From assembly GCF_009467805.1 (NCBI RefSeq), contig NZ_WIAY01000004.1, positions 62,001 through 126,000 of the forward strand: a stretch of DNA of 64,000 bases, written 5' to 3'. Each line of letters starts with the position of its first letter. The first letter of the stretch is position 1. This DNA comes from Stenotrophomonas nematodicola. Its GTDB lineage: Bacteria > Pseudomonadota > Gammaproteobacteria > Xanthomonadales > Xanthomonadaceae. The notes under the pieces are model-generated. The model saw only the letters and a program-made list of their open reading frames with translations. It did not search any database and was not told the DNA's origin. The position numbers and the translations under genes are program-made. This document shows, one piece after another, positions 55,478 through 64,000 of the stretch.

Positions 55478-56593
55478 TTACAGTACGCCGCGCTTCATCT
55501 GGTCGCGCTCGATGCTCTCGAACAGCGCGGTGAAGTTGCCTTCGCCGAAGCCTTCGTTGCCCTTGCGCTGGATGATCTCGAAGAAGATCGGACCGATGCA
55601 GTTGGTGGTGAAGATCTGCAGCAGTTTGCGCTGCTTGGTTTCCGGATCGGCGTCGATCAGGATCTTGTTTTTGGCCAGGCGCGCCACGTCTTCGCCATGA
55701 CCGGGCACGCGCATGTCGATCACGTCGAAGTAGGTCTCCGGCGTATCGAGGAACTCCACGCCCTGCGCGCGCATCGCTTCGACGGTCTCGTAGATGTTCT
55801 CGGTGAAGCAGGCGATGTGCTGGATGCCCTCGCCCTTGTAGGCATCGAGGTACTCGTTGATCTGGCTCTTCGGATCGGAGGATTCGTTGAGCGGAATGCG
55901 CACAATGCCGTCCGGCGCGGTCATCGCCTTGGACACCAGGCCGGTCTTGAGGCCCTTGATGTCGAAGTAGCGGATCTCGCGGAAGTTGAACAGGCGCTCG
56001 TAGTAGTCCGACCACTGCTGCATGTTGCCGAAATACAGGTTGTGGGTCAGGTGGTCGATGAAGGTCAGGCCGAACCCGACCGGACGCTGCTCGGCACCGT
56101 CGATCGGCGCGTAGTCGGTGTCGAAGATGCTGCCGTTGGCGCCGTAGCGATCCACCAGATACAGCATGCAGTCGCCGATGCCCTTGATCACCGGTGCCGG
56201 CACCGCCTTGGTCTCCGGCTTGAAGTCGATCGCCTCGGCACCATTGCCAAGCGCCATCTGGAACACCTCCTCGCCCGGCTTCTGGAAGCGGATGGCGAAG
56301 CCGCAGGCGCACGGGCCATGCTTCTCGGCGAAGTCGGCAGCGAACGAATCCGGCTCCTCGTTGACCAGGAAGTTGACGTCGCCCTGGCGGTAGACGGTGA
56401 TCGCGCGCTGCTTGTGGCGCAGCACCGCGGAGAAGCCCATCTTGCGGAAATAGGCGTGCAGTTCGGCGCCACGGCCGGCCGGTGCGGCGAATTCGACGAA
56501 CTCGAAACCGTCGATGCCCATCGGGTTTTCGAAGGTGGTGACCTGCATGCCCGGGTTGGGTGCGTGGGACGCGGTGCTCAGTTGGCTGCTCAT
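55478..56593 (-). CDS. hppD: 4-hydroxyphenylpyruvate dioxygenase
   Basis: A 371-residue enzyme of two VOC-fold halves that turns 4-hydroxyphenylpyruvate into homogentisate with release of CO2. The Fe(II) ligands are the His in LTFIDHLTHNLYFGNM, the His in GIQHIACFTEN and the Glu in IFFEIIQRKGNEGFGEGNF. GGAG lies 8 bases before the ATG. Its promoter contains the palindromic operator described next, and the gene is divergent from a MarR regulator, which probably represses it. Confidence 0.96.
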   Translation of the reverse strand: MSSQLSTASHAPNPGMQVTTFENPMGIDGFEFVEFAAPAGRGAELHAYFRKMGFSAVLRHKQRAITVYRQGDVNFLVNEEPDSFAADFAEKHGPCACGFAIRFQKPGEEVFQMALGNGAEAIDFKPETKAVPAPVIKGIGDCMLYLVDRYGANGSIFDTDYAPIDGAEQRPVGFGLTFIDHLTHNLYFGNMQQWSDYYERLFNFREIRYFDIKGLKTGLVSKAMTAPDGIVRIPLNESSDPKSQINEYLDAYKGEGIQHIACFTENIYETVEAMRAQGVEFLDTPETYFDVIDMRVPGHGEDVARLAKNKILIDADPETKQRKLLQIFTTNCIGPIFFEIIQRKGNEGFGEGNFTALFESIERDQMKRGVL

Positions 56594-56680
56594 GATGTGG
56601 CTCCAAAGCAAGTCCGCATCGGAAAAAACCAGGTGCGGGAGGAAGGCAGACCCGCGAGAATGCGGAGTCCGGACTGAAGG

Positions 56681-56709
56681 TTTATAGTTTCACATGAAAC
56701 CACCATCAA
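56681..56709 (-). promoter_or_regulatory. hppD promoter with MarR-type operator in the spacer
   Basis: On the minus strand TTGATG (56704-56709, -35), a 17-base spacer and TATAAA (56681-56686, -10). The spacer contains the palindrome GTTTCACATGAAAC (56687-56700; 6-bp arms). A MarR dimer bound here would block RNA polymerase directly. The same site lies about 22 bases before the MarR start codon and can also control that gene. Confidence 0.8.
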
Positions 56710-56722
56710 GGTGCACCGCAGC

Positions 56723-57214
56723 ATGAGCCCGCCCGATCCCACCAGCCACAGCATCCGCGCCTCGCACGCCCTGCTCGATCTGGAGCAGTTTCTGCCGTAT
56801 CGGCTCAGCGTGCTGTCCAACCGGGTCAGCGGCAACATCGCCAAGCTGTATGGGGACCGGTATGGTCTGGCGATCCCGGAATGGCGGGTCATCACCATCC
56901 TGGCCCTGTACCCGGGGTCGTCGGCGAGCGAGGTGTCCGATCGCACCGCGATGGACAAGGTGGCCGTCAGCCGCGCCGTGGCCAGACTGCTCGAACGGGG
57001 CTTCATCAAGCGTGAAACCCACGGCGACGACCGCCGTCGTTCGGTGCTGGCGCTGTCGGCGGCCGGGTTCGAGGTCTACGAGACCATCGCGCCGCTGGTG
57101 ATCGAGATCACCCGCAAGCTGATGTCCGTGCTCAGCGAGGAGGAGGAGCAGATGCTGGAAACGCTGATCCTGCGCCTGGCCGGGGAAGGCCTGCAGCGCA
57201 TGGACGAAGGGTAG
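56723..57214 (+). CDS. MarR-family transcriptional regulator of tyrosine catabolism
   Basis: A 163-residue dimeric winged-helix regulator: SVLSNRVSGNIAKLYGDRYG, EWRVITILALYPGSSASEVS, and the wing RETHGDDRRRSVLALSAAG. It is divergent from hppD and shares its operator region, so it is the likely repressor, with homogentisate or 4-hydroxyphenylpyruvate as probable effector (inference). The ATG at 56723 is preferred; a GTG four codons upstream is possible. Its stop codon is part of a SMAG-like GTAG. Confidence 0.9.
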   Translation: MSPPDPTSHSIRASHALLDLEQFLPYRLSVLSNRVSGNIAKLYGDRYGLAIPEWRVITILALYPGSSASEVSDRTAMDKVAVSRAVARLLERGFIKRETHGDDRRRSVLALSAAGFEVYETIAPLVIEITRKLMSVLSEEEEQMLETLILRLAGEGLQRMDEG

Positions 57215-57232
57215 AGCCGGGCTCTGCTAGCT
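57211..57232 (+). repeat. Degraded SMAG-like palindrome at gene end
   Basis: GTAGAGCCGGGCTCTGCTAG shares GTAG and CCGGGCTCTGC with the copy at 18839-18861. The TAG of its head is the stop codon of the MarR gene. Confidence 0.55.
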
Positions 57233-58411
57233 CAGGTGCTTGCGGCGCGCATGCACCCACGGGGCCGCCAGTGCCCCGATGGCGCCGCCAGCGAAGCCGA
57301 GTGAGGCGGCGACCGCCGCCGCTTCGATGGCGCCGGGAAGCGCCAGGGCGGCCACCACCAGCAGCAGCGAGGGCAGGCCGATGAAGGTGGCCATGAAGTA
57401 ACGCCAGCGCGGTGCCCAGGTGCCCACCTGCAGCAGGCTGACCGGCATCCAGGTTTCCGCCGAAGCGTCCTGCGCGATCTTGGCCGCGACCTTGCCCAGG
57501 TCCACTTCCACCGGCCCCTTGCCGGTGCGTGCCGTGGCCAGCATCTGCGCCACTTCGTCCACCGCCGGGAACGACGTGGGCCAGGCGACGGGTGCGGCCA
57601 CGCCGTAGGCGGTCAGCAGCGGCACGCTGATCCAGGGCGCCAGCAGCGGCCGCAACTTGCGCCGGTCCAGCACGCACCAGATCTGGCTGACACCGTGGGC
57701 GGTCACGCTGTACAGCGCCATCTGCCCCGGTTCGGGGTAGGCCAGCATGCTGACCCGCGCCGCCATGCTGTCGTAGCCCATCTGGCGCAGGAAGCCTGGC
57801 CGGGTGCGTCCTTCGTGGACCCACGCCAACCCCAGCGCCCCGACCAGGTAGGCCTCCGCCGGATCCTTCACGCCCGCACTGGCGCGGTCGTCGCTGGCCA
57901 GGAAGAACGCCAGCGACTTGGGCTCGGCCACATCGTCGCGGTCCCAGCGCCCGGCGTCGCCCAGCACGTGCTTGAGCGGCAGCCGCGCCGGTGCGGTCTC
58001 GGCCTTGGCCGCGTTGTGCAGAAACGGCAGCACCGAGAGCACGAAGCCCTGCAGATCGACCGCGCGCAGCCCGCTGCCCAGCCACTCGGCCGGCAGCAGC
58101 CCGGCCAGCGCCGGGTTGCGGGCCAGCGCATCGAGCTGGGCCTTCTGCTCCACCAGCTTCTGCACCGCGGCTTTGAGCAGCACATTGTCGGGCACCGCGA
58201 CCAGCGGCAGGCGGTAACGTATCGCACCGGGCGCAGGGGTATCGGCCTCGGCGTCCGGGGTGTCCAGCGTGCCGTGATCGTCGAGCAGGACATCGACAGG
58301 CGGCAGGCTCACGCCGGCCGGTCCGTCGAGGGAGATATCGGAACTGCTGTCGCTGGTGCCCGGCTGCATGCGTTTCAATCCGTTGGGTGCGCGCCACGAA
58401 CTGCGCGGCAT
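57227..58411 (-). CDS. Large membrane-anchored protein of unknown function
   Basis: A 394-residue protein with a polar, probably disordered N-terminus (1-60), a soluble alpha/beta region (65-335) containing PFLHNAAKAETAPARLPLKH and a conserved-looking FLASDDRASAGVKDPAEAYL, and two C-terminal membrane helices (about 345-385) ending in RRKHLS. There is no signal peptide, so the soluble part is probably cytoplasmic. I do not recognise the family. AAGGA precedes the ATG at 58411; longer starts would run into the terminator upstream. Confidence 0.65.
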   Translation of the reverse strand: MPRSSWRAPNGLKRMQPGTSDSSSDISLDGPAGVSLPPVDVLLDDHGTLDTPDAEADTPAPGAIRYRLPLVAVPDNVLLKAAVQKLVEQKAQLDALARNPALAGLLPAEWLGSGLRAVDLQGFVLSVLPFLHNAAKAETAPARLPLKHVLGDAGRWDRDDVAEPKSLAFFLASDDRASAGVKDPAEAYLVGALGLAWVHEGRTRPGFLRQMGYDSMAARVSMLAYPEPGQMALYSVTAHGVSQIWCVLDRRKLRPLLAPWISVPLLTAYGVAAPVAWPTSFPAVDEVAQMLATARTGKGPVEVDLGKVAAKIAQDASAETWMPVSLLQVGTWAPRWRYFMATFIGLPSLLLVVAALALPGAIEAAAVAASLGFAGGAIGALAAPWVHARRKHLS

Positions 58412-58483
58412 GTCGTCCTTGGAGGTAACGGCAGCCCGGCTGAAACCTGTAGGGCCGGCAGCAGGCGACGCGCCACCGGCAAC

Positions 58484-58510
58484 AAAAAAGGCCGCGGAAT
58501 CCGCGGCCTT
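58484..58510 (-). terminator. Intrinsic terminator of the POT/thioredoxin unit
   Basis: On the minus strand AAGGCCGCGG, ATT and CCGCGGCCTT form a perfect 10-bp stem followed by TTTTG. It begins 5 bases after the thioredoxin-like gene stop. Confidence 0.9.
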
Positions 58511-58515
58511 GTCGA

Positions 58516-59121
58516 TCATGGCGCCTTCGGCGGCGCCCAGTCCTTCATGAAGGCGAAGAACCGCGTGCGGTCATAGCCCTTCGGCTGGCCCTTGTCGGCC
58601 TCCAGCTCGCCGGTGAACTGCGAGTGCAGCAGCGTGCCGTCCGCGTCGAGCACGAACAGGTGCGGATAGCCCTTGATCGCCGGGAACTGCGACAGGAACG
58701 CCGTGTTCTCGTTGTCTTCGCTGTAGTTGACCTTCATCCACACGAAGTGGGCATCGCGGAAGCTGCGGATCTCCGCATCGCCCTCGATGAAGGCGTCCAT
58801 CAGGTGGCACCAGGAGCACCACTCCCCGCCCACGTCCAGCACGATGCGCTTGCCGCCGCGCTGGGCTTCGACCTTGGCCGTGGCCAGGTCCGCGACCGGA
58901 TCGCGGCCCGGGTCGAACTGAGCGTTGAGCGCGGCGACCGCGGCGATATCCGCGGCGGCCGGGGTGTTGCCCGAGGCCACCGGCTCGCCGGGATCGGCGA
59001 CCGGTGGCTTCTGCTCGGAGGTATCCAGCGGCTGCGCAGGCGCGGCAGTGGGCGCCGATGGCGAACAGGCGGCCAGCAGGCCGACCAGGATCATCGGGGA
59101 CCACCACAGGGTCGTACGCAT
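58516..59121 (-). CDS. Thioredoxin-fold lipoprotein
   Basis: A 201-residue exported lipoprotein (MRTTLWWSPMILVGLLAAC, lipobox Cys19), a Pro/Ala-rich linker (20-55) and a thioredoxin-like domain (about 75-195) with the active-site WCSWC and a cis-Pro segment IKGYPHLFVLDADGT. It resembles the DUF255-like/thiol reductase group that uses WCxWCH. A periplasmic thiol reductase or chaperone role is likely. It lies 8 bases after the POT transporter stop. Confidence 0.83.
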   Translation of the reverse strand: MRTTLWWSPMILVGLLAACSPSAPTAAPAQPLDTSEQKPPVADPGEPVASGNTPAAADIAAVAALNAQFDPGRDPVADLATAKVEAQRGGKRIVLDVGGEWCSWCHLMDAFIEGDAEIRSFRDAHFVWMKVNYSEDNENTAFLSQFPAIKGYPHLFVLDADGTLLHSQFTGELEADKGQPKGYDRTRFFAFMKDWAPPKAP

Positions 59122-59129
59122 CGCGGACC

Positions 59130-60632
<1,503 letters not shown>

Positions 60633-60874
60633 GCGGGATTCCTGGGTTCGGTGGATGACATGCACGTCCGATGTGCGAAACAGCGCGGGAGAATCCCAGA
60701 CCAACCACGTTCACGTCAAATACACGCCGATTCGTGCAGCTCGCCGCGCGCTCGCTGAACTTGCACGCTCCGGCCCCCCGGGCGGACGGTCGGCGCAGCA
60801 ACGGCGGGGCCTGCGCCCGCGCCGGCGGTCATCATCGCGTCATGATGAATGGGCGCCCGGGGCGCCCGGCCGGA

Positions 60875-61753
60875 TCAGGCGTCCGGCGGCATCGGATCGT
60901 CGTTGCGGATGGTGGTGCGCACCTGGAACAGCTCCGGGAAGAAGGTCAGCTCCAGCGCCTGCCGCAGGAAGCCCACCCCGCTGGAACCGCCGGTGCCGCG
61001 CTTGAAGCCGATCACCCGCATCACCGTGCGCATGTGGCGGAAGCGCCACAGCTGGAAGGCGGTTTCCAGGTCCACCAGATCCTCGCACAGCGAGTACTCG
61101 CGCCAGAAACGGTCGGTGTTCTGGTAGATCCGCTCGAACACCGGGTGCAGCGCATCGTCGGCCACGTGCGGCTGCTGCCAGTCGCGGCCCTGGTAGGCGG
61201 CGGGTACGGGATGGCCGAACCGGGCCAAGTAGCGCAGGAATTCCTCGTACAGGCTGGGCGCGTCCAGCACCTGCTGCAGCTGCGCCTGGCCGGCCGGGTC
61301 ATGCGAGAACACCTGCAGCATCTGCGCGTTCTTGTTGCCCAGCAGGAACTCGATGTAGCGGTACTGCAGCGACTGGAAGCCCGAAGACGGGCCCAGCACG
61401 TCGCGGAAGCCCATGTACTCGGACGGGGTCAGGGTTTCCAGCACCGACCACTGCTCGGTCAGCTGGCGCAGCACCTGCTTGCTGCGCGCCAGCACCTTGC
61501 GGCACTGCCAGACTTCGTCGCGCTGCAGGAAACCGATCGCCGCCCGCAGTTCGTGGGCCAGCAGCTTCAACCACAGCTCGGAGGTCTGATGCTGGATGAT
61601 GAACAGCATCTCGTCGTGGTGCGGCGGGTTGGACAGCGGCTGCTGCGCCGACAGCAGCTGGTCCAGCCGCAGGTAGCCGCCGTAGGTCAGGCGCCCCTCC
61701 AGATCGGTGTGGATACCGGCTTCGAGATCGCGTTGGTTCTTGTCGACAGACAT
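60875..61753 (-). CDS. kynA: Tryptophan 2,3-dioxygenase
   Basis: A 292-residue heme enzyme that opens the indole ring of Trp to N-formylkynurenine, the first step of kynurenine breakdown. It is the X. campestris type studied in detail: His55 (substrate contact, [10 protein letters not shown]) and His240 (heme ligand, [11 protein letters not shown]) occur at exactly those positions, and the [11 protein letters not shown] loop follows. The rest of the pathway is not here. Family members are known as TDO; the gene is written kynA or tdo. Confidence 0.95.
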   Translation of the reverse strand: MSVDKNQRDLEAGIHTDLEGRLTYGGYLRLDQLLSAQQPLSNPPHHDEMLFIIQHQTSELWLKLLAHELRAAIGFLQRDEVWQCRKVLARSKQVLRQLTEQWSVLETLTPSEYMGFRDVLGPSSGFQSLQYRYIEFLLGNKNAQMLQVFSHDPAGQAQLQQVLDAPSLYEEFLRYLARFGHPVPAAYQGRDWQQPHVADDALHPVFERIYQNTDRFWREYSLCEDLVDLETAFQLWRFRHMRTVMRVIGFKRGTGGSSGVGFLRQALELTFFPELFQVRTTIRNDDPMPPDA

Positions 61754-62076
61754 GGCGGGCGCCGCAGAAGGGGGACAAAGGGTAGCGCACCGCCGCATCG
61801 CCCGCCCGGGGGACTCCCTACGCCGGCGTCCGGGGGCGGTTTTCTGCGCGGTCCGCGCGCGGAGGCCGGTCTGGCGGGGGCGCTGCCGGGGGTCGCTCAT
61901 GCCCGGTTCCGGCAACTGAATACGTTGTAGTCATTGGCATTGCGTCACCTGTCTGCGGTATACCGGGGCGCTGTCCACCGGGACACTTGCTGCGCCGCAG
62001 GACGGCTTTTTCGTACGCCTTCCTTAACATGGCAATTCATATCATTTGTAACTTCCTGTCGAAGGTGCAGTACGCA
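61754..62076. other. Divergent intergenic region kynA-pdhA
   Basis: About 320 bases with no supported gene. The only clear element is the pdhA promoter below; the kynA promoter is not obvious. Confidence 0.5.
62024..62052 (+). promoter_or_regulatory. Probable promoter of the pyruvate dehydrogenase operon
   Basis: TTAACA (62024-62029), a 17-base spacer and TGTAAC (62047-62052) resemble a sigma-70 promoter (5/6 and 4/6 matches), giving a leader of about 18 bases before pdhA. Confidence 0.5.
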
Positions 62077-63159
62077 ATGACGGTTGCCGCTGAGTTCAAG
62101 ATCGAATACCTGCAGTACCTGGACACGGACGGCACGCTCGTCCGCGATGACCTGCCCGAAGCCCTGCGCGATCCGCGCGCCCTGCTGCCGATGTTCAAGC
62201 AGATGCTGTTCGTGCGCGTGTTCGACGGCAAGTCGATCGCACTGCAGCGCACCGGCAAGCTGGGCACCTACGCGGCCTGCCTGGGCCACGAAGCGGCACA
62301 CGTGGGCATCGGCGCGTCGATGCAGAAGGACGACGTGTTCGCGCCGTCCTACCGCGAGTACGGCGCCATGTTCATGCGTGGCGTGCGCCCGCGCGACGTC
62401 CTCATGTACTGGGGCGGCGACGAGCGTGGCAACGACTACGGTGGCAATGCCGCCAGGGACTTCCCGTTCTGCGTGCCGATTTCCACCCAGTGCCTGCATG
62501 CCGCCGGCGCTGCGCTGAAGTTCAAGCTCAACAACGAGAAGCAGATCGCGGTGGCCGTATGCGGCGACGGCGGCAGCTCCAAGACCGACTTCTACGCCGC
62601 ACTGAATTCGGCCGGCGCCTACAAGCTGCCGCTGATCCTGTGCATCGTCAACAACGGCTGGGCCATCTCGGTCCCGCGTTCGGCCCAGACCGGTGCCGAA
62701 ACGCTGGCACAGAAGGGTCTGGCCGGTGGCCTGCACTGCCTGCAGGTGGACGGCAACGACCTGATCGCGGTGATGGCGGCCATGCTGCAGGCGCGCGAGC
62801 GCGCGCTGGCCGGCGACGGTGGCACCGTGCTGGAACTGATGACCTACCGCCTGTCCGACCACACCACCGCCGATGACGCGCGCCGCTATCGCGACGACGC
62901 CGAGGTGAAGGATGCCTGGCAGCGCGAGCCGATGCTGCGCCTGCGCAAGTACCTCATCAATGCCGGTGTGTGGAGCGAGGAAGAGGAAGCGGCGTGGACC
63001 GTCGACTGCGGCAAGCGCGTGGACGACGAGGTCAACCTGTACCTCAACACCCCGGTGCAGCCGGTCGAAGCGATGTTCGACTTCCTCTATGCCGATCCGC
63101 CGCAGGATCTGCTGGCCCAGCGCGCACAGGCGATCGCCCTGGAGCAGCGTCATGGATGA
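62077..63159 (+). CDS. pdhA: Pyruvate (2-oxo acid) dehydrogenase E1 component, alpha subunit
   Basis: A 360-residue thiamine-diphosphate-dependent decarboxylase subunit. The ThDP motif is GDGGSSKTDFYAALNSAGAY ... NNGWAIS (about 163-192), and the phosphorylation-loop-like region YRLSDHTTADDARRY follows. It could serve pyruvate or branched-chain 2-oxo acids; the alpha/beta type is used for pyruvate in Xanthomonadaceae. The ATG at 62077 (GAAGGTG upstream) gives the family length. Confidence 0.92.
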   Translation: MTVAAEFKIEYLQYLDTDGTLVRDDLPEALRDPRALLPMFKQMLFVRVFDGKSIALQRTGKLGTYAACLGHEAAHVGIGASMQKDDVFAPSYREYGAMFMRGVRPRDVLMYWGGDERGNDYGGNAARDFPFCVPISTQCLHAAGAALKFKLNNEKQIAVAVCGDGGSSKTDFYAALNSAGAYKLPLILCIVNNGWAISVPRSAQTGAETLAQKGLAGGLHCLQVDGNDLIAVMAAMLQARERALAGDGGTVLELMTYRLSDHTTADDARRYRDDAEVKDAWQREPMLRLRKYLINAGVWSEEEEAAWTVDCGKRVDDEVNLYLNTPVQPVEAMFDFLYADPPQDLLAQRAQAIALEQRHG

Positions 63160-63235
63160 GATCAAGCACACCAGCGCCTCGGGCGCGCAGACCAATGCCG
63201 CCGACAGCGCCGCCATCGCGCGCGGAGAACCGAAC

Positions 63236-64000
63236 ATGACCACCACCCCGATCACCCTCATCGAAGCCATCACCCAGGCGCTGGCCTGGGAGCTGGAGCA
63301 CGACAAGTCGGTGCTGGTGCTTGGCGAGGACGTGGGCGTCAACGGCGGCGTGTTCCGCGCCACCGCCGGCCTGCAGCAGCGCTTCGGCGCCGACCGCATC
63401 CTGGACACCCCGCTGGACGAAACCACTATCGCCGGCCTGACCATCGGCCTGGCCGCGCAGGGCATGAAGCCGGTTGCCGAAGCGCAGTTCGATGGCTTCA
63501 TGTACCCGATGGTGGACCATATCGTCTGCCACGCCGCACGCCTGCGTTACCGCACCCGTGGCCGCCTCCACTGCCCGATGGTGCTGCGCGTGCCGTGGGG
63601 CGGCGGCATCCGTGCGCCGGAGCACCACAGCGAAGCCAACGAAGCGATCTTCACCAACGTGCCGGGCCTGCGCGTGGTGCTGCCGTCGTCGCCGCAACGC
63701 GCCTACGGCCTGCTGCTGGCCGCGATCCGCGAACCGGATCCGGTGATCTACATGGAGCCCAAGCGCATCTACCGCCAGTACAAGGAAGTCGTCGTCGATG
63801 ACGGCGAAGCCCTGCCGCTGGACGTGTGCTTCGTGCTGCGCGACGGTACCGATGTCACCCTGGTCACCTGGGGCGCACAGGTCAAGGAAGCGCTGGAAGC
63901 GGCCGACAAACTGGCCGGCGAAGGCATCAGCGCCGAAGTGATCGACGTGGCCACGCTGCGTCCGCTGGACTTTGCCACCATCGCCGAATCGGTGGCCAAG
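63236..64000 (+). CDS. pdhB: Pyruvate (2-oxo acid) dehydrogenase E1 component, beta subunit, 3' end cut
   Basis: The first 255 residues of the transketolase-like E1 beta subunit, running off the window. It contains ITLIEAITQALAWELEHDKS, VLGEDVGVNGGVFRATAGLQ, and the loop EAQFDGFMYPMVDHIV. The ATG at 63236 (GGAGA upstream) matches the family start. An in-frame ATG at 63152, which overlaps the pdhA end and has GGAG 7 bases before it, would add 28 residues (DEIKHTSASGAQTNAADSAA...), so the true start is not settled. Confidence 0.9.
   Translation, partial: MTTTPITLIEAITQALAWELEHDKSVLVLGEDVGVNGGVFRATAGLQQRFGADRILDTPLDETTIAGLTIGLAAQGMKPVAEAQFDGFMYPMVDHIVCHAARLRYRTRGRLHCPMVLRVPWGGGIRAPEHHSEANEAIFTNVPGLRVVLPSSPQRAYGLLLAAIREPDPVIYMEPKRIYRQYKEVVVDDGEALPLDVCFVLRDGTDVTLVTWGAQVKEALEAADKLAGEGISAEVIDVATLRPLDFATIAESVAK

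Noticed and set aside
60829..60867. TCATCAT...ATGATGA and GGGCGC...GCGCCC palindromes after kynA
   Set aside because: They may end the kynA transcript, but have no T-run and no family match; too little to list as a terminator.

Overview
This is a GC-rich chromosomal window from a gammaproteobacterium of the Xanthomonadaceae, most probably Stenotrophomonas. The evidence is a Clp-type CRP-family regulator very like that of Xanthomonas, a one-adaptor/two-RND efflux operon of the smeIJK (mdtABC) type, a tryptophan 2,3-dioxygenase with the X. campestris-type His55/His240 pair, and several short GTAG-headed palindromes of the kind called SMAG repeats in S. maltophilia. I see no phage, insertion sequence, integron or CRISPR array. 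The window is almost entirely coding.

Layout. 1-3.0 kb: a cut-off lipoprotein, a LysM protein, queF and a secreted M20 amidohydrolase, all on the minus strand. 3.2-18.8 kb, plus strand: the RND efflux operon, a TonB-dependent receptor, a YccS-like protein, an LplT-PlsC fusion, two tandem CD225 membrane proteins and a DUF2752 protein. 18.9-22.5 kb, minus: ampE, nudC, erpA, a bactofilin and a coiled-coil membrane protein. 22.7-27.6 kb, plus: a DUF4126 membrane protein, then a REC-GGDEF-EAL protein with eroded catalytic motifs, directly followed by a hybrid histidine kinase. 27.6-32.7 kb: bfr, bfd (with a Fur-like box) and rppH, tRNA-Met and tRNA-Gln, rplM-rpsI, coq7, sugE and speD. 32.9-34.4 kb: clp and a TauE-family transporter.

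34.5-41.1 kb, minus: trpE, a SIMPL-domain gene, trpG, trpD, trpC, a HAD hydrolase, and upstream a YegS-like lipid kinase. A possible regulatory leader with four Trp codons in five overlaps the trpE start. 41.2-45.4 kb: a small secreted protein, a GNAT, rpe, a J-domain membrane protein, purC and a DUF962 protein. 45.7-51.7 kb: a six-gene Mrp Na+/H+ antiporter operon (fused A/B, C, D, E, F, G), followed by a CaCA exchanger and two unknown genes. 54.0-57.2 kb: tyrosine catabolism (hmgA, hppD) divergent from a MarR regulator, with a palindromic operator lying exactly in the hppD promoter spacer. 57.2-64.0 kb: an unknown membrane protein, a thioredoxin lipoprotein with a POT peptide transporter, tryptophan 2,3-dioxygenase, and the start of a pyruvate dehydrogenase E1 alpha/beta operon that runs off the end.

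The region is mainly core metabolism. Points that deserve a second look are the trpE leader, the multi-hairpin RNA region between speD and sugE, the CD225/CD225/DUF2752 module with its C/G palindrome, the degenerate c-di-GMP protein next to a hybrid kinase, and the hppD operator.
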